Source: Litoditis marina (lineage: Eukaryota > Nematoda > Chromadorea > Rhabditida > Rhabditidae). From it: 64,000 nucleotides of DNA. The stretch covers positions 32,255 through 96,254 of the forward strand of contig CAXIWQ010000496.1 in the NCBI GenBank assembly GCA_964036275.1, given 5' to 3'. The notes under the pieces are model-generated. The model was not told where the DNA came from, did no database searches, and saw only the letters and a program-made list of their open reading frames with translations. Positions 41,820 to 56,208 of the stretch are shown here, one piece after another. Made by a program: the position numbers and the translations under genes. Each line of letters starts with the position of its first letter. Positions within the stretch are counted from its first letter, which is position 1.

Positions 41820-44354
41820 CTAAACCCTTCTTTACTGATTTTGAGCTTGGACAACAATAATCCAAACCTTTCTTCACTGATTTCGAGCTTGGACAATAAT
41901 AATCCAAACCCTTCTTCACTGATTTTGAGTTGGACAATAATAATCCAAACCCTTCTTTACTGATTTTGAGCTTGGACAATAATAATCCAAACCCTTCTTT
42001 ACTGATTTGAAGTTGGACAACAATAATCCAAACCTTTCTTTACTGATTTTGAGTTGGACAATAATAATTTAAACCCTTCTTTACTGATTTGAAGTTGGAC
42101 AATAATAATCCAAACCTTTCTTTACTGATTTTGAGTTGGAAAATGATAATCCGTACCCTTCTTCACTGATTTTGAGCTTGGACAATAATAATCCAAACCC
42201 TTCTTTACTGATTTTGAGTTGGACAATAATAATCCAAACCCTTCTTCACTGATTTTGAGTTGGACAATAATAATCCAAACCCTTCTTCACTGATTTGGAG
42301 TTGGACAATAATAATCCAAACCCTTCTTTACTGATTTGAAGTTGGACAACAATAATCCAAACCTTTCTTTACTGATTTGAAGTTGGACAACAATAATCCA
42401 AACTTTCTTCACTGATTTTGAGTTGGACAATAATAATCCAAACCCTTCTTTACTGATTTGGAGTTGGACAATAATAATCCAAACCCTTCTTTACTGATTT
42501 GAAGTTGGACAATAATAATCCGAACCTTTCTTTACTGATTTTGAGTTGGAAAATAATAATCCGTACCCTTCTTTACTGATTTTGAGCTTGGACAATAATA
42601 ATCCAAACCCTTCTTTACTGATTTTGAGTTGGACAATAATAATCCAAACCCTTCTTCACTGATTTTGAGTTGGACAATAATAATCCAAACCCTTCTTCAC
42701 TGATTTGGAGTTGGACAATAACAACCTAAACCCTTCTTTACTGATTTTGAGCTTGGACAATAATAATCCAAACCCTTCTTTACTGATTTGAAGTTGGACA
42801 ACAATAATCCAAACCTTTCTTCACTGATTTTGAGTTGGACAATAATAATCCAAACCCTTCTTTACTGATTTGGAGTTGGACAATAATAATCCAAACCCTT
42901 CTTTACTGATTTTGAGTTGGACAATAATAATCCAAACCCTTCTTTACTGATTTGAAGTTGGACAATAATAATCCAAACCCTTCTTTACTGATTTTGAGCT
43001 TGGAAAATAATAATCCAAACTCTTCTTTACTGATTTTGAGTTGGAAAATAATAATCCAAACCCTTCTTTACTGATTTTGAGCTTGGACAATAATAATCCA
43101 AACCCTTCTTCACTGATTTTGAGTTGGACAATAATAATCCAAACCCTTCTTCACTGATTTTGAGTTGGACAATAATAATCCAAACCCTTCTTCACTGATT
43201 TGGAGTTGGACAATAATAATCCAAACCCTTCTTTACTGATTTGAAGTTGGACAACAATAATCCAAACCTTTCTTTACTGATTTGAAGTTGGACAACAATA
43301 ATCCAAACTTTCTTCACTGATTTTGAGTTGGACAATAATAATCCAAACCCTTCTTTACTGATTTGGAGTTGGACAATAATAATCCAAACCCTTCTTTACT
43401 GATTTGAAGTTGGACAATAATAATCCGAACCTTTCTTTACTGATTTTGAGTTGGAAAATAATAATCCGTACCCTTCTTTACTGATTTTGAGCTTGGACAA
43501 TAATAATCCAAACCCTTCTTTACTGATTTTGAGTTGGACAATAATAATCCAAACCCTTCTTCACTGATTTTGAGTTGGACAATAATAATCCAAACTCTTC
43601 TTTACTGATTTTGAGTTGGAAAATAATAATCCAAACCCTTCTTTACTGATTTTGAGCTTGGACAATAATAATCCAAACCCTTCTTCACTGATTTTGAGTT
43701 GGACAATAATAATCCAAACCCTTCTTCACTGATTTTGAGTTGGACAATAATAATCCAAACCCTTCTTCACTGATTTGGAGTTGGACAATAATAATCCAAA
43801 CCCTTCTTTACTGATTTGAAGTTGGACAACAATAATCCAAACCTTTCTTTACTGATTTGAAGTTGGACAACAATAATCCAAACTTTCTTCACTGATTTTG
43901 AGTTGGACAATAATAATCCAAACCCTTCTTTACTGATTTGGAGTTGGACAATAATAATCCAAACCCTTCTTTACTGATTTGAAGTTGGACAATAATAATC
44001 CGAACCTTTCTTTACTGATTTTGAGTTGGAAAATAATAATCCGTACCCTTCTTTACTGATTTTGAGCTTGGACAATAATAATCCAAACCCTTCTTTACTG
44101 ATTTTGAGTTGGACAATAATAATCCAAACCCTTCTTCACTGATTTTGAGTTGGACAATAATAATCCAAACCCTTCTTCACTGATTTGGAGTTGGACAATA
44201 ACAACCTAAACCCTTCTTTACTGATTTTGAGCTTGGACAATAATAATCCAAACCCTTCTTCACTGATTTGAAGTTGGACAACAATAATCCAAACCTTTCT
44301 TCACTGATTTTGAGTTGGACAATAATAATCCAAACCCTTCTTTACTGATTTGGA
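41820..44354 (+). repeat. Satellite A array, right flank
   Basis: About 62 copies of the 41 bp satellite A in forward orientation, opposite to the array that flanks the viral locus on its left (22996-30450). A block with the order GAAGTTGGACAACAATAATC, CAAACTTTCTTCACTG and GAAAATAATAATCCGTACCC occurs near 42360-42580, 43270-43490 and 43860-44070. This gives higher-order periods of about 900 and 590 bp. The array stops within a monomer at 44354, where satellite C starts. Confidence 0.97.
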
Positions 44355-47300
44355 CGCGATTTGGAACAATTCAGATCGGAAATGATCGAGTCTTAGAACA
44401 TTTTTAAAACCTGAACAAATTGCGCGATCGGAATAATTCAGATCTGAAATGATCGAGTCTTATAACTTTCTTCAAACCTGCAAAAATTGCGCGATTTGAA
44501 ACAATTTAGATCGGAAATGATCGAGTCTTAGAGCATTCTTAAAACCTGCAAAAATTTCGCGATTTGGAACAATTCAGATCGAAAATGATCGAGTCTTAGA
44601 ACATTCTTAAAACCTGCAAAAATTGCGCGATTGAAATAATTCAGATTGGAAATGATCGAGTCTTAGAACATTCTTGAAACCTGCACAAATTGCGCGATTG
44701 GAATAATTCAGATATGAAATCATCGAGTCTTAGAACATTCTTAAAACCTGCAAAAATTGCGCGATTGGAATAATTCGGATCTGAAATCATCGAGTCTTAG
44801 AACATTCTTAAAACCTGCAAAAATTGCGCGATTGGAATAATTCAGATCTGAAATGATCGAGTCTCAGAACATTCATATAACCTACAAAAATTGCGCGATT
44901 GGAATAATCCAGATCTGAAATGATCGAGTCTTAGAACATTCTTAAAACCTGCAAAAATTGCGCGATTGGAATAATTCAGATCTGAAATCATCGAGTCTTA
45001 GAACATTCTTAAAACCTGCAAAAATTGCGCGATTGGAATAATTCAGATCTGAAATCATCGAGTCTTAGAACATTCTTGAAACCTGCACATCTTGCGCGAT
45101 TGGAATAATTCAGATCTGAAATCATCGAGTCTTAGAACATTCTTCAAACCTGCAAAAATTGCGCGATTTGAAACAATTTAGATAGGAAATGATCGAGTCT
45201 CAGAACATTCTTAAAACCTGCAAAAATTGCGCGATTGGAATAATCCAGATCTGAAATGATCGAGTCTTAGAACATTCTCAAAACCTGCAAAAATTGCGCA
45301 ATTGAAATAATCCAGATCTGAAATGATCGAGTCTTAGAACATTCTCGAAACCTGCAAAAATTGCGCGATTGGAATAATTCAGATTGGAAATGATCGAGTC
45401 TTAGAACATTCTTGAAACCTGCACAAATTGCGCGATTGGAATAATTCAGATCTGAAATCATCGAGTCTTAGAACATTCTTAAAACCTGCAAAAATTGCGC
45501 GATTGGAATAATTTGGATCTGAAATCATCGAGTCTTAGAACATTCTTAAAACCTGCAAAAATTGCGCGATTGGAATAATTCAGATCTGAAATGATCGAGT
45601 CTTAGAACATTCATATAACCTGCAAAAATTGCGCGATTGGAATAATCCAGATCTGAAATGATCGAGTCTTAGAACATTCTTAAAACCTGCAAAAATTGCG
45701 CGATTGGAATAATTTAGATCGGAAATGATCGAGTCTTAGAACATTCTCGAAACCTGCAAAAATTGCGCGATTGGAATAATGCAGATCTGAAATGATCGAG
45801 TCTCAGAACATTCATATAACCTACAAAAATTGCGCGATTGGAATAATTTAGATCGGAAATGATCGAGTCTTAGAACATTCTCGAAACCTGCAAAAATTGC
45901 GCGATTGGAATAATTCAGATCTGAAATGATCGAGTCTCAGAACATTCATATAACCTACAAAAATTGCGCGATTGGAATAATCCAGATCTGAAATGATCGA
46001 GTCTTAGAACATTCTTAAAACCTGCAAAAATTGCGCGATTGGAATAATCCAGATCTGAAATGATCGAGTCTTAGAACATTCATATAACCTGCAAAAATTG
46101 CGCGATTGGAATAATCCAGATCTGAAATCATCGAGTCTTAGAACATTCTTAAAACCTGCACATCTTGCGCGATTGGAACAATTCAGATCGAAAATGATCG
46201 AGTCTTAGAACATTCTTAAAACCTGCAAAAATTGCGCGATTGAAATAATTCAGATCTGAAATCATCGAGTCTTAGAACATTCTTAAAACCTGCACATCTT
46301 GCGCGATTGGAACAATTCAGATCGAAAATGATCGAGTCTTAGAACATTCTTAAAACCTGCAAAAATTGCGCGATTGAAATAATTCAGATTGGAAATGATC
46401 GAGTCTTAGAACATTCTTGAAACCTGCACAAATTGCGCGATTGGAATAATTCAGATCTGAAATCATCGAGTCTTAGAACATTCTTAAAACCTGCAAAAAT
46501 TGCGCGATTGGAATAATTCGGATCTGAAATCATCGAGTCTTAGAACATTCTTAAAACCTGCAAAAATTGCGCGATTGGAATAATTCAGATCTGAAATGAT
46601 CGAGTCTTAGAACATTCATATAACCTACAAAAATTGCGCGATTGGAATAATCCAGATCTGAAATGATCGAGTCTTAGAACATTCTTAAAACCTGCAAAAA
46701 TTGCGCGATTGGAATAATTCAGATCTGAAATCATCGAGTCTTAGAACATTCTTAAAACCTGCAAAAATTGCGCGATTGGAATAATTCAGATCTGAAATCA
46801 TCGAGTCTTAGAACATTCTTGAAACCTGCACATCTTGCGCGATTGGAATAATTCAGATCTGAAATCATCGAGTCTTAGAACATTCTTCAAACCTGCAAAA
46901 ATTGCGCGATTTGAAACAATTTAGATAGGAAATGATCGAGTCTCAGAACATTCTTAAAACCTGCAAAAATTGCGCGATTGGAATAATCCAGATCTGAAAT
47001 GATCGAGTCTTAGAACATTCTCAAAACCTGCAAAAATTGCGCAATTGGAATAATCCAGATCTGAAATGATCGAGTCTTAGAACATTCTCGAAACCTGCAA
47101 AAATTGCGCGATTGGAATAATTCAGCTGAAATGATCGAGTCTTAGAACATTCATATAACCTACAAAATTGCGCGATTGGAATAATCCAGATCTGAAATGA
47201 TCGAGTCTTAGAACATTCTCAAAACCTGCAAAAATTGCGCAATTGGAATAATCCAGATCTGAAATGATCGAGTCTTAGAACATTCTTAAAACCTGCAAAA

Positions 47301-50300
47301 ATTGCGCGATTTGAAACAATTTAGATAGGAAATGATCGAGTCTCAGAACATTCTTAAACCTGCAAAAATTGCGCGATTGGAATAATCCAGATCTGAAATG
47401 ATCGAGTCTTAGAACATTCATATAACCTGCAAAAATTGCGCGATTGGAATAATCCAGATCTGAAATGATCGAGTCTTAGAACATTCTTAAAACCTGCAAA
47501 AATTGCGCGATTGGAATAATTTAGATCGAAATGATCGAGTCTTAGAACATTCTCGAAACCTGCAAAAATTGCGCGATTGGAATAATTCAGATCTGAAATG
47601 ATCGAGTCTCAGAACATTCATATAACCTACAAAAATTGCGCGATTGGAATAATCCAGATCTGAAATGATCGAGTCTTAGAACATTCTTAAAACCTGCAAA
47701 AATTGCGCGATTGGAATAATTCAGATCTGAAATCATCGAGTCTTAGAACATTCTTAAACCTGCAAAAATTGCGCGATTGGAATAATTCAGATCTGAAATC
47801 ATCGAGTCTTAGAACATTCTTAAAACCTGCACATCTTGCGCGATTGGAACAATTCAGATCGAAAATGATCGAGTCTTAGAACATTCTTAAAACCTGCAAA
47901 AATTGCGCGATTGGAATAATTCAGATCTGAAATCATCGAGTCTTAGAACATTCTTAAAACCTGCACATCTTGCGCGATTGGAACAATTCAGATCGAAAAT
48001 GATCGAGTCTTAGAACATTCTTAAAACCTGCAAAAATTGCGCGATTGAAATAATTCAGATTGGAAATGATCGAGTCTTAGAACATTCTGAAACCTGCACA
48101 AATTGCGCGATTGGAATAATTCAGATCTGAAATCATCGAGTCTTAGAACATTCTTAAACCTGCAAAAATTGCGCGATTGGAATAATTCGGATCTGAAATC
48201 ATCGAGTCTTAGAACATTCTTAAAACCTGCAAAAATTGCGCGATTGGAATAATTCAGATCTGAAATGATCGAGTCTTAGAACATTCATATAACCTACAAA
48301 ATTGCGCGATTGGAATAATCCAGATCTGAAATGATCGAGTCTTAGAACATTCTTAAAACTGCAAAAATTGCGCGATTGGAATAATTCAGATCTGAAATCA
48401 TCGAGTCTTAGAACATTCTTGAAACCTGCACATCTTGCGCGATTGGAATAATTCAGATCTGAAATCATCGAGTCTTAGAACATTCTTCAAACCTGCAAAA
48501 ATTGCGCGATTTGAAACAATTTAGATAGGAAATGATCGAGTCTCAGAACATTCTTAAAACCTGCAAAAATTGCGCGATTGGAATAATCCAGATCTGAAAT
48601 GATCGAGTCTTAGAACATCTTAAAACCTGCAAAAATTGCGCGATTGGAATAATTCAGATCTGAAATCATCGAGTCTTAGAACATTCTTAAAACCTGCAAA
48701 AATTGCGCGATTGGAATAATTCAGATCTGAAATCATCGAGTCTTAGAACATTCTTAAAACCTGCACATCTTGCGCGATTGGAACAATTCAGATCGAAAAT
48801 GATCGAGTCTTAGAACATTCTTAAAACCTGCAAAAATTGCGCGATTGGAATAATTCAGATCTGAAATCATCGAGTCTTAGAACATTCTTAAAACCTGCAC
48901 ATCTTGCGCGATTGGAACAATTCAGATCGAAAATGATCGAGTCTTAGAACATTCTTAAACCTGCAAAAATTGCGCGATTGAAATAATTCAGATTGGAAAT
49001 GATCGAGTCTTAGAACATTCTTGAAACCTGCACAAATTGCGCGATTGGAATAATTCAGATCTGAAATCATCGAGTCTTAGAACATTCTTAAAACCTGCAA
49101 AAATTGCGCGATTGGAATAATTCGGATCTGAAATCATCGAGTCTTAGAACATTCTTAAAACCTGCAAAAATTGCGCGATTGGAATAATTCAGATCTGAAA
49201 TGATCGAGTCTTAGAACATTCATATAACCTACAAAAATTGCGCGATTGGAATAATCCAGATCTGAAATGATCGAGTCTTAGAACATTCTTAAAACCTGCA
49301 AAAATTGCGCGATTGGAATAATTCAGATCTGAAATCATCGAGTCTTAGAACATTCTTGAAACCTGCACATCTTGCGCGATTGGAATAATTCAGATCTGAA
49401 ATCATCGAGTCTTAGAACATTCTTCAAACCTGCAAAAATGCGCGATTTGAAACAATTTAGATAGGAAATGATCGAGTCTCAGAACATTCTTAAAACCTGC
49501 AAAAATTGCGCGATTGGAATAATCCAGATCTGAAATGATCGAGTCTTAGAACATTCTCAAAACCTGCAAAAATTGCGCAATTGGAATAATCCAGATCTGA
49601 AATGATCGAGTCTTAGAACATTCTCGAAACCTGCAAAATTGCGCGATTGGAATAATTCAGATCTGAAATGATCGAGTCTTAGAACATTCATATAACCTAC
49701 AAAAATTGCGCGATTGGAATAATCCAGATCTGAAATGATCGAGTCTTAGAACATTCTCAAAACCTGCAAAAATTGCGCAATTGGAATAATCCAGATCTGA
49801 AATGATCGAGTCTTAGAACATTCTTAAAACCTGCAAAAATTGCGCGATTTGAAACAATTTAGATAGGAAATGATCGAGTCTCAGAACATTCTTAAAACCT
49901 GCAAAAATTGCGCGATTGGAATAATCCAGATCTGAAATGATCGAGTCTTAGAACATTCATATAACCTGCAAAAATTGCGCGATTGGAATAATCCAGATCT
50001 GAAATGATCGAGTCTTAGAACATTCTTAAAACCTGCAAAAATTGCGCGATTGGAATAATTTAGATCGGAAATGATCGAGTCTTAGAACATTCTCGAAACC
50101 TGCAAAAATTGCGCGATTGGAATAATTCAGATCTGAAATGATCGAGTCTCAGAACATTCATATAACCTACAAAAATTGCGCGATTGGAATAATCCAGATC
50201 TGAAATGATCGAGTCTTAGAACATTCTTAAAACCTGCAAAAATTGCGCGATTGGAATAATTCAGATCTGAAATCATCGAGTCTTAGAACATTCTTAAAAC

Positions 50301-53020
50301 CTGCAAAAATTGCGCGATTGGAATAATTCAGATCTGAAATCATCGAGTCTTAGAACATTCTTAAAACCTGCACATCTTGCGCGATTGGAACAATTCAGAT
50401 CGAAAATGATCGAGTCTTAGAACATTCTTAAAACCTGCAAAAATTGCGCGATTGGAATAATTCAGATCTGAAATCATCGAGTCTTAGAACATTCTTAAAA
50501 CCTGCACATCTTGCGCGATTGGAACAATTCAGATCGAAATGATCGAGTCTTAGAACATTCTTAAAACCTGCAAAAATTGCGCGATTGAAATAATTCAGAT
50601 TGGAAATGATCGAGTCTTAGAACATTCTTGAAACCTGCACAAATTGCGCGATTGGAATAATTCAGATCTGAAATCATCGAGTGCTTAGAACATTCTTAAA
50701 ACCTGCAAAATTGCGCGATTGGAATAATTCGGATCTGAAATCATCGAGTCTTAGAACATTCTTAAAACCTGCAAAAATTGCGCGATTGGAATAATTCAGA
50801 TCTGAAATGATCGAGTCTTAGAACATTCATATAACCTACAAAAATTGCGCGATTGGAATAATCCAGATCTGAAATGATCGAGTCTTAGAACATTCTTAAA
50901 ACCTGCAAAAATTGCGCGATTGGAATAATTCAGATCTGAAATCATCGAGTCTTAGAACATTCTTAAAACCTGCAAAAATTGCGCGATTGGAATAATTCAG
51001 ATCTGAAATCATCGAGTCTTAGAACATTCTTGAAACCTGCACATCTTGCGCGATTGGAATAATTCAGATCTGAAATCATCGAGTCTTAGAACATTCTTCA
51101 AACCTGCAAAATTGCGCGATTTGAAACAATTTAGATAGGAAATGATCGAGTCTCAGAAAATTCTTAAAACCTGCAAAAATTGCGCGATTGGAATAATCCA
51201 GATCTGAAATGATCGAGTCTTAGAACATTCTCAAAAACCTGCAAAAATTGCGCAATTGGAATAATCCAGATCTGAAATGATCGAGTCTTAGAACATTCTC
51301 GAAACCTGCAAAAATTGCGCGATTGGAATAATTCAGATCTGAAATGATCGAGTCTTAGAACATTCATATAACCTACAAAAATTGCGCGATTGGAATAATT
51401 CAGATCTGAAATCATTGAGTCTTAGAACATTCTTGAAACCTGCACATCTTGCGCGATTGGAATAATCCAGATCTGAAATGATCGAGTCTTAGAACATTCT
51501 CAAAACCTGCAAAAATTGCGCAATTGGAATAATCCAGATCTGAAATGATCGAGTCTTAGAACATTCTCGAAACCTGCAAAAATTGCGCGATTGGAATAAT
51601 TCAGATTGGAAATGATCGAGTCTTAGAACATTCTTGAAACCTGCACATCTTGCGCGATTGGAATAATTCAGATCTGAAATCATCGAGTCTTAGAACATTC
51701 TTCAAACTGCAAAAATTGCGCGATTGGAATAATTCGGATCTGAAATCATCGAGTCTTAGAACATTCTTAAACCTGCAAAAATTGCGCGATTGGAATAATT
51801 CAGATCTGAAATGATCGAGACTTAGAACATTCATATAACCTGCAAAAATTGCGCGATTGGAATAATCCAGATCTGAAATGATCGAGTCTTAGAACATTCT
51901 TAAAACCTGCAAAAATTGCGCGATTGGAATAATTCAGATCTGAAATCATCGAGTCTTAGAACATTCTTGAAACCTGCACATCTTGCGCGATTGGAATAAT
52001 TCAGATCTGAAATCATCGAGTCTTAGAACATTCTTCAAACCTGCAAAAATTGCGCGATTTGAACAATTTAGATAGAAATGATCGAGTCTTAGAACATTCT
52101 TAAAACCTGCAAAAATTACGCGATTGGATCGGAAAAGATCGAGTCTTAGAACATATTTAAAACCTGCAAAAATTGCGCGATTTGGAACAATTCAGATCGG
52201 AAATGATCGAGTCTTAGAACATTCTTCAAACCTGCAAAAATTGCGCGATTTGGAACAATTCAGATCGGAAATGATCGAGTCTTAGAACATTCTTAAAACC
52301 TGCAAAAATTTCGCGATTGGAATAATCCAGATCTGATATGATCGAGTCTTAGAACATTCTTGAAACCTGCACAAATTGCGCGATTGGAATAATTCAGATC
52401 TGAAATCATCGAGTCTTAGAACATTCTTAAAACCTGCAAAAATTGCGCGATTGGAATGATTCAGATCTGAAATCATCGAGTCTTAGAACATTCTTAAAAC
52501 CTGCAAAAATTGCGCGATTGAATAATTCAGATCTGAAATCATCGAGTCTTAGAACTTTCTTCAAACCTGCAAAAATTGCGCGATTTGAAACAATTTAGAT
52601 AAGAAATAATCGAGTCCTAGAACATTCCTGAAACCTGCAAAAATTGCGCGATTTGGAACAATTCAGATCGGAAATGATCGAGTCTTAGAACATTCTTAAA
52701 ACCTGCAAAAATTGCGCGATTGGAATAATTCAGATCTGAAACCATCGAGTCTTAGAACATTCTTAAAACCTGCGAAAATTGCGCGATTGGAATAGTCCAG
52801 ATCTGAAATGATCGAGTCTTAGAACATTCTTGAACCTGCAAAAGTTGCGCAATTTGGAACAATTCAGACAGGAAATGATCGAGTCTTAGAACATTCCTAA
52901 AACCTGCAAAAAGTGCGTGATTGGAATAATTCAGATCTGAAATCATCGAGTCTTAGAACATTCTTCGAACCTGCAAACATTGCCGCGATTGGATCGGAAA
53001 AGATCGAGTCTTAGAACATA
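44355..53020 (-). repeat. Satellite C array, long, inverted
   Basis: About 129 copies of the ~67 bp satellite C in the orientation opposite to 7439-9044. Landmarks: GATCTGAAATGATCGAGTCT, TAGAACATTCTTAAAACCTG, CAAAAATTGCGCGATTGGAA. Subtypes (CATATAACC, TGCACATCTTGCGCG, GATTTGAAACAATTTAGATA) recur in the same order, giving higher-order blocks; the stretch around 46150-48000 is echoed around 47850-49900 and again near 50350-51150. Units near both ends (44355-44640 and 52100-53020) are more diverged, as expected for array edges. No gene is present; the 60-83 codon open frames are repeat artefacts. Confidence 0.96.
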
Positions 53021-55146
53021 TGATTTAAATCATGTTTTTAGTACTTCGATCACATGGAAAAACGTGATTTAAATCACGTTTTGGGTCCTTCGATCACATG
53101 GGAATCGTGATTTAAATCATGTTTCGGGTCCTTCGATCACATGGGAATTGTGATTTAATCAAATTTCGAGTCCTTCGATCACATCGGAAAACGTGATTTA
53201 AATCATGTTTTTAGTACTTCGATCACATGGAAAACGTGATTTAAATCATGTTTCGGGTCCTTCGATCACATCGGAAACGTGATTTAAATCATGTTTCGGG
53301 TTCTTCGATCACATGGGAAAACGTGATTTAAATCATGTTTCGGGTCCTCCGATCACATGGGAATCGTGATTTGAATCATGTTTCGGGTTCTTCGATCACA
53401 TGGGAAAACGTGATTTAAATAATGTTTCGGGTTCTTCGATCACATGGGAAAACGTGATTTAAATCATGTTTCGGGTCCTCCGATCACATGGGAATTGTGA
53501 TTTAAATCATGTTTCGAGTCCTTCGATCACATCGGAAAACGTGATTTAAATCATGTTTTTAGTACTTCGATCACATGGGAAAACGTGATTTAAATCATGT
53601 TTCGGGTCCTTCGATCACATGGGAATTGTGATTTAAATCATGTTTTTAGTACTTCGATCACATCGGAAAACGTGATTTAAATAATGTTTCGGGTCCTTCG
53701 ATCACATGGGAAAACGATCATGTTTCGTGTTCTTCGATCACATGGAAAAACGTGATTTAAATCATGTTTCGGGTCCTTCGATCACATCGGAAAACGTGAT
53801 TTAAATCATGTTTCGGGTTCTTCGATCACATGGGAATTGTGATTTGAATCATGTTTCGGGTTCTTCGATCACATGGGAAAACGTGATTTAAATAATGTTT
53901 CGGGTCCTTCGATCACATGGGAAAACGATCATGTTTCGTGTTCTTCGATCACATGGAAAAACGTGATTTAAATCATGTTTCGGGTCCTTCGATCACATCG
54001 GAAAACGTGATTTAAATCATGTTTTGGGTCCTTCGATCACATGGGAAAACGTGATTTAAATCATGTTTCGGGTCCTTCGATCACATCGGAAAACGTGATT
54101 TAAATCATGTTTCGGGTTCTTCGATCACATCGGAAAACGTGATTTAAATCATGTTTTTAGTACTTCGATCACATGGAAAAACGTGATTTAAATCACGTTT
54201 TGGGTCCTTCGATCACATGGGAATCGTGATTAAAATCATGTTTTGGGTCCTTCGATTTTATGGAATCGTGATTTAAATCATGTTTCGAGTCCTTCGATCA
54301 CATCGGAAAACGTGATTTAAATCATGTTTTTAGTACTTCGATCACATGGGAAAACGTGATTTTAAAGCATGTTTCGGGTCCTTCGATCACATGGGAATTG
54401 TGATTTAAATCATGTTTTTAGTACTTCGATCACATCGGAAAACGTGATTTAAATCATGTTTCGGGTTCTTCGATCACATGGGAATCGTGATTTGAATCAT
54501 GTTTCGGGTTCTTCGATCACATGGAAAACGTGATTTAAATAATGTTTCGGGTTCTTCGATCACATGGGAAAACGTGATTTAAATCATGTTTCGGGTCCTC
54601 CGATCACATGGGAATTGTGATTTAAATCATGTTTCGAGTCCTTCGATCACATCGGAAAACGTGATTTAAATCATGTTTTAGTACTTCGATCACATGGGAA
54701 AACGTGATTTAAATCATGTTTTGGGTCCTTCGATTTTATGGGAATCGTGATTTAAATCATGTTTCGGGTACTTCGATTACATGGGAATCGTGATTTAAAT
54801 CATGTTTCGGGTCCTTCGATTACATGGGAAAACGTGATTTAAATCATGTTTCGGGTTCTTCGATCACATCGGAAAACATTTAAATCATGTTTGTAGTACT
54901 TCGATCACATGGGAAAACGTGATTTAAATCATGTTTCGGGTTTTTCGATCACATCGGAAAACGTGATTTAAATCATGTTTTTAGTACTTCGATCACATGG
55001 AAAAACGTGATTTAAATCATGGGTCTTTCGATCACATGGGAATCGTGATTTAAATCATGTTTTGAGTCCTTCGATCACATGGGAAAACGTGATTTAAATC
55101 ATGTTTCGGGTTCTTCGATCACATGGGAAAACGTGATTTAAATCAT
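53021..55146 (+). repeat. Satellite D array, left arm
   Basis: About 48 copies of a ~44 bp monomer: ACGTGATTTAAATCATG, TTTCGGGTCC, TTCGATCACATGGGAAA. The core GATTTAAATC is a perfect palindrome, so each monomer can form a small hairpin. Variants (TTTTTAGTAC, ACATCGG, GGAATCG or GGAATTG without the AAAC, and a short unit with ACGATCATGTTTCGTG near 53713 and 53927) mark positions that are mirrored in D'. No gene. Confidence 0.96.
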
Positions 55147-55556
55147 GACAGATAAGGTTCTTGTTATAATTTATGACAGCGAAGAACTGATGCTTGTGAT
55201 AATTTATGACAGAGAAGGTTCTGGTCATAATGCATGACAGCGAAGAACTGATGCTTGTGATAATTTATGACAGAGAAGGTTCTTGTCATAATTAATGACA
55301 GCGAAGAACTGATGCTTGTGATAATTTATGACAGAAAAAGTTCTTGTCAGAATTTATGACCGCGAAGAACTGATGCTTGTGATAATTTATGACAGCAAAG
55401 AAGGGATGATTGTGATAATTTATGACAGAGAAGGTTCTTTTTATAATTTATGACAGCGAAGAACTGATGCTTGTGATAATTTATGACAGGCAAGAACTGA
55501 TGCTTGTGATAATTTATAACAGAGAAGGTTCTTGTTATAATTTATGACAGCGGAGA
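55147..55556 (+). repeat. Satellite E array, left arm
   Basis: About 6-7 copies of a 61 bp unit (GATGCTTGTGATAATTTATG, ACAGAGAAGG, TTCTTGTCATAATTTATGAC, AGCGAAGAACT). Individual units carry private changes (CTGGTCATAATGCATG, CATAATTAATG, CAGAATTTATGACCGCG, AAGAAGGGATGATTG), all of which reappear in reverse order at 58496-58905. Confidence 0.95.
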
Positions 55557-56208
55557 TTTTATGTGGGGAAATTTCCCCGCTCAGATCTAATCAGTCATTT
55601 CATGCGGGGAAATTTCCCCGCTCAGATCGAATCATTCATTTTATGTGGGGAAATTTCCCCGCTCAAGATCAATCTCATTGTATCAGTAGATGTATGTGGG
55701 GAAATTTCCCCGCTCAGATCTAATCAGTCATTTTATGCACAGAAAATGACTGATTCGATTTGGAGTGGGAAATTTCCCCGCATAAAATGACTGATTAGAT
55801 CTGAGCGGGGGAATTTCCCCAAATAAAATGACTGATTCGATCTGAGCGGGGAAATTTTCCCACATAAAATGACTGATTCGATCTGAGCGGGGAAATTTTC
55901 CCACATAAAATGACTGATTAGATCTGAGCGGGAAATTTTCCCACATAAAATGACTGATTAGATCTGAGCGGGGAATTTCCCCAAATAAAATGACTGATTC
56001 GATCTGAGCGGGGAAATTTTCCCACATAAAATGACTGATTAGATCTGAGCGGGGGAATTTCCCCAAATAAAATGACTGATTCGATCTGAGCGGGGAAATT
56101 TCTCCGCATGAAATAACTGATTAGATCTGAGCGGGGAAATTTCCCCACATAAAATGACTGATTCGATCTGAGCGGGGGAATTTCCTCGCATGAAATGACT
56201 GATTTGGA
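55557..56208 (+). repeat. Satellite F array, left arm
   Basis: About 16 copies of a ~41-42 bp unit with the perfect 14 bp palindrome GGGGAAATTTCCCC, then GCTCAGATCTAATCAGTCAT. Orientation flips inside the array at about 55738 (CATTTTATGCACAGAAAATG), so the array itself contains an inversion. The flip is mirrored at about 58315. Confidence 0.95.

Noticed and set aside
45267..52946. ORFs with LDHFRSELFQSRNF-type repeats in satellite C
   Set aside because: Translation of the 67 bp monomer; three monomers make 201 bases, so frames recur. No gene features.
55557..56208. GGGGAATTTCCCC-type motifs as NF-kappaB binding sites
   Set aside because: They are part of a satellite monomer with no adjacent gene; the resemblance is most simply due to the palindromic repeat.
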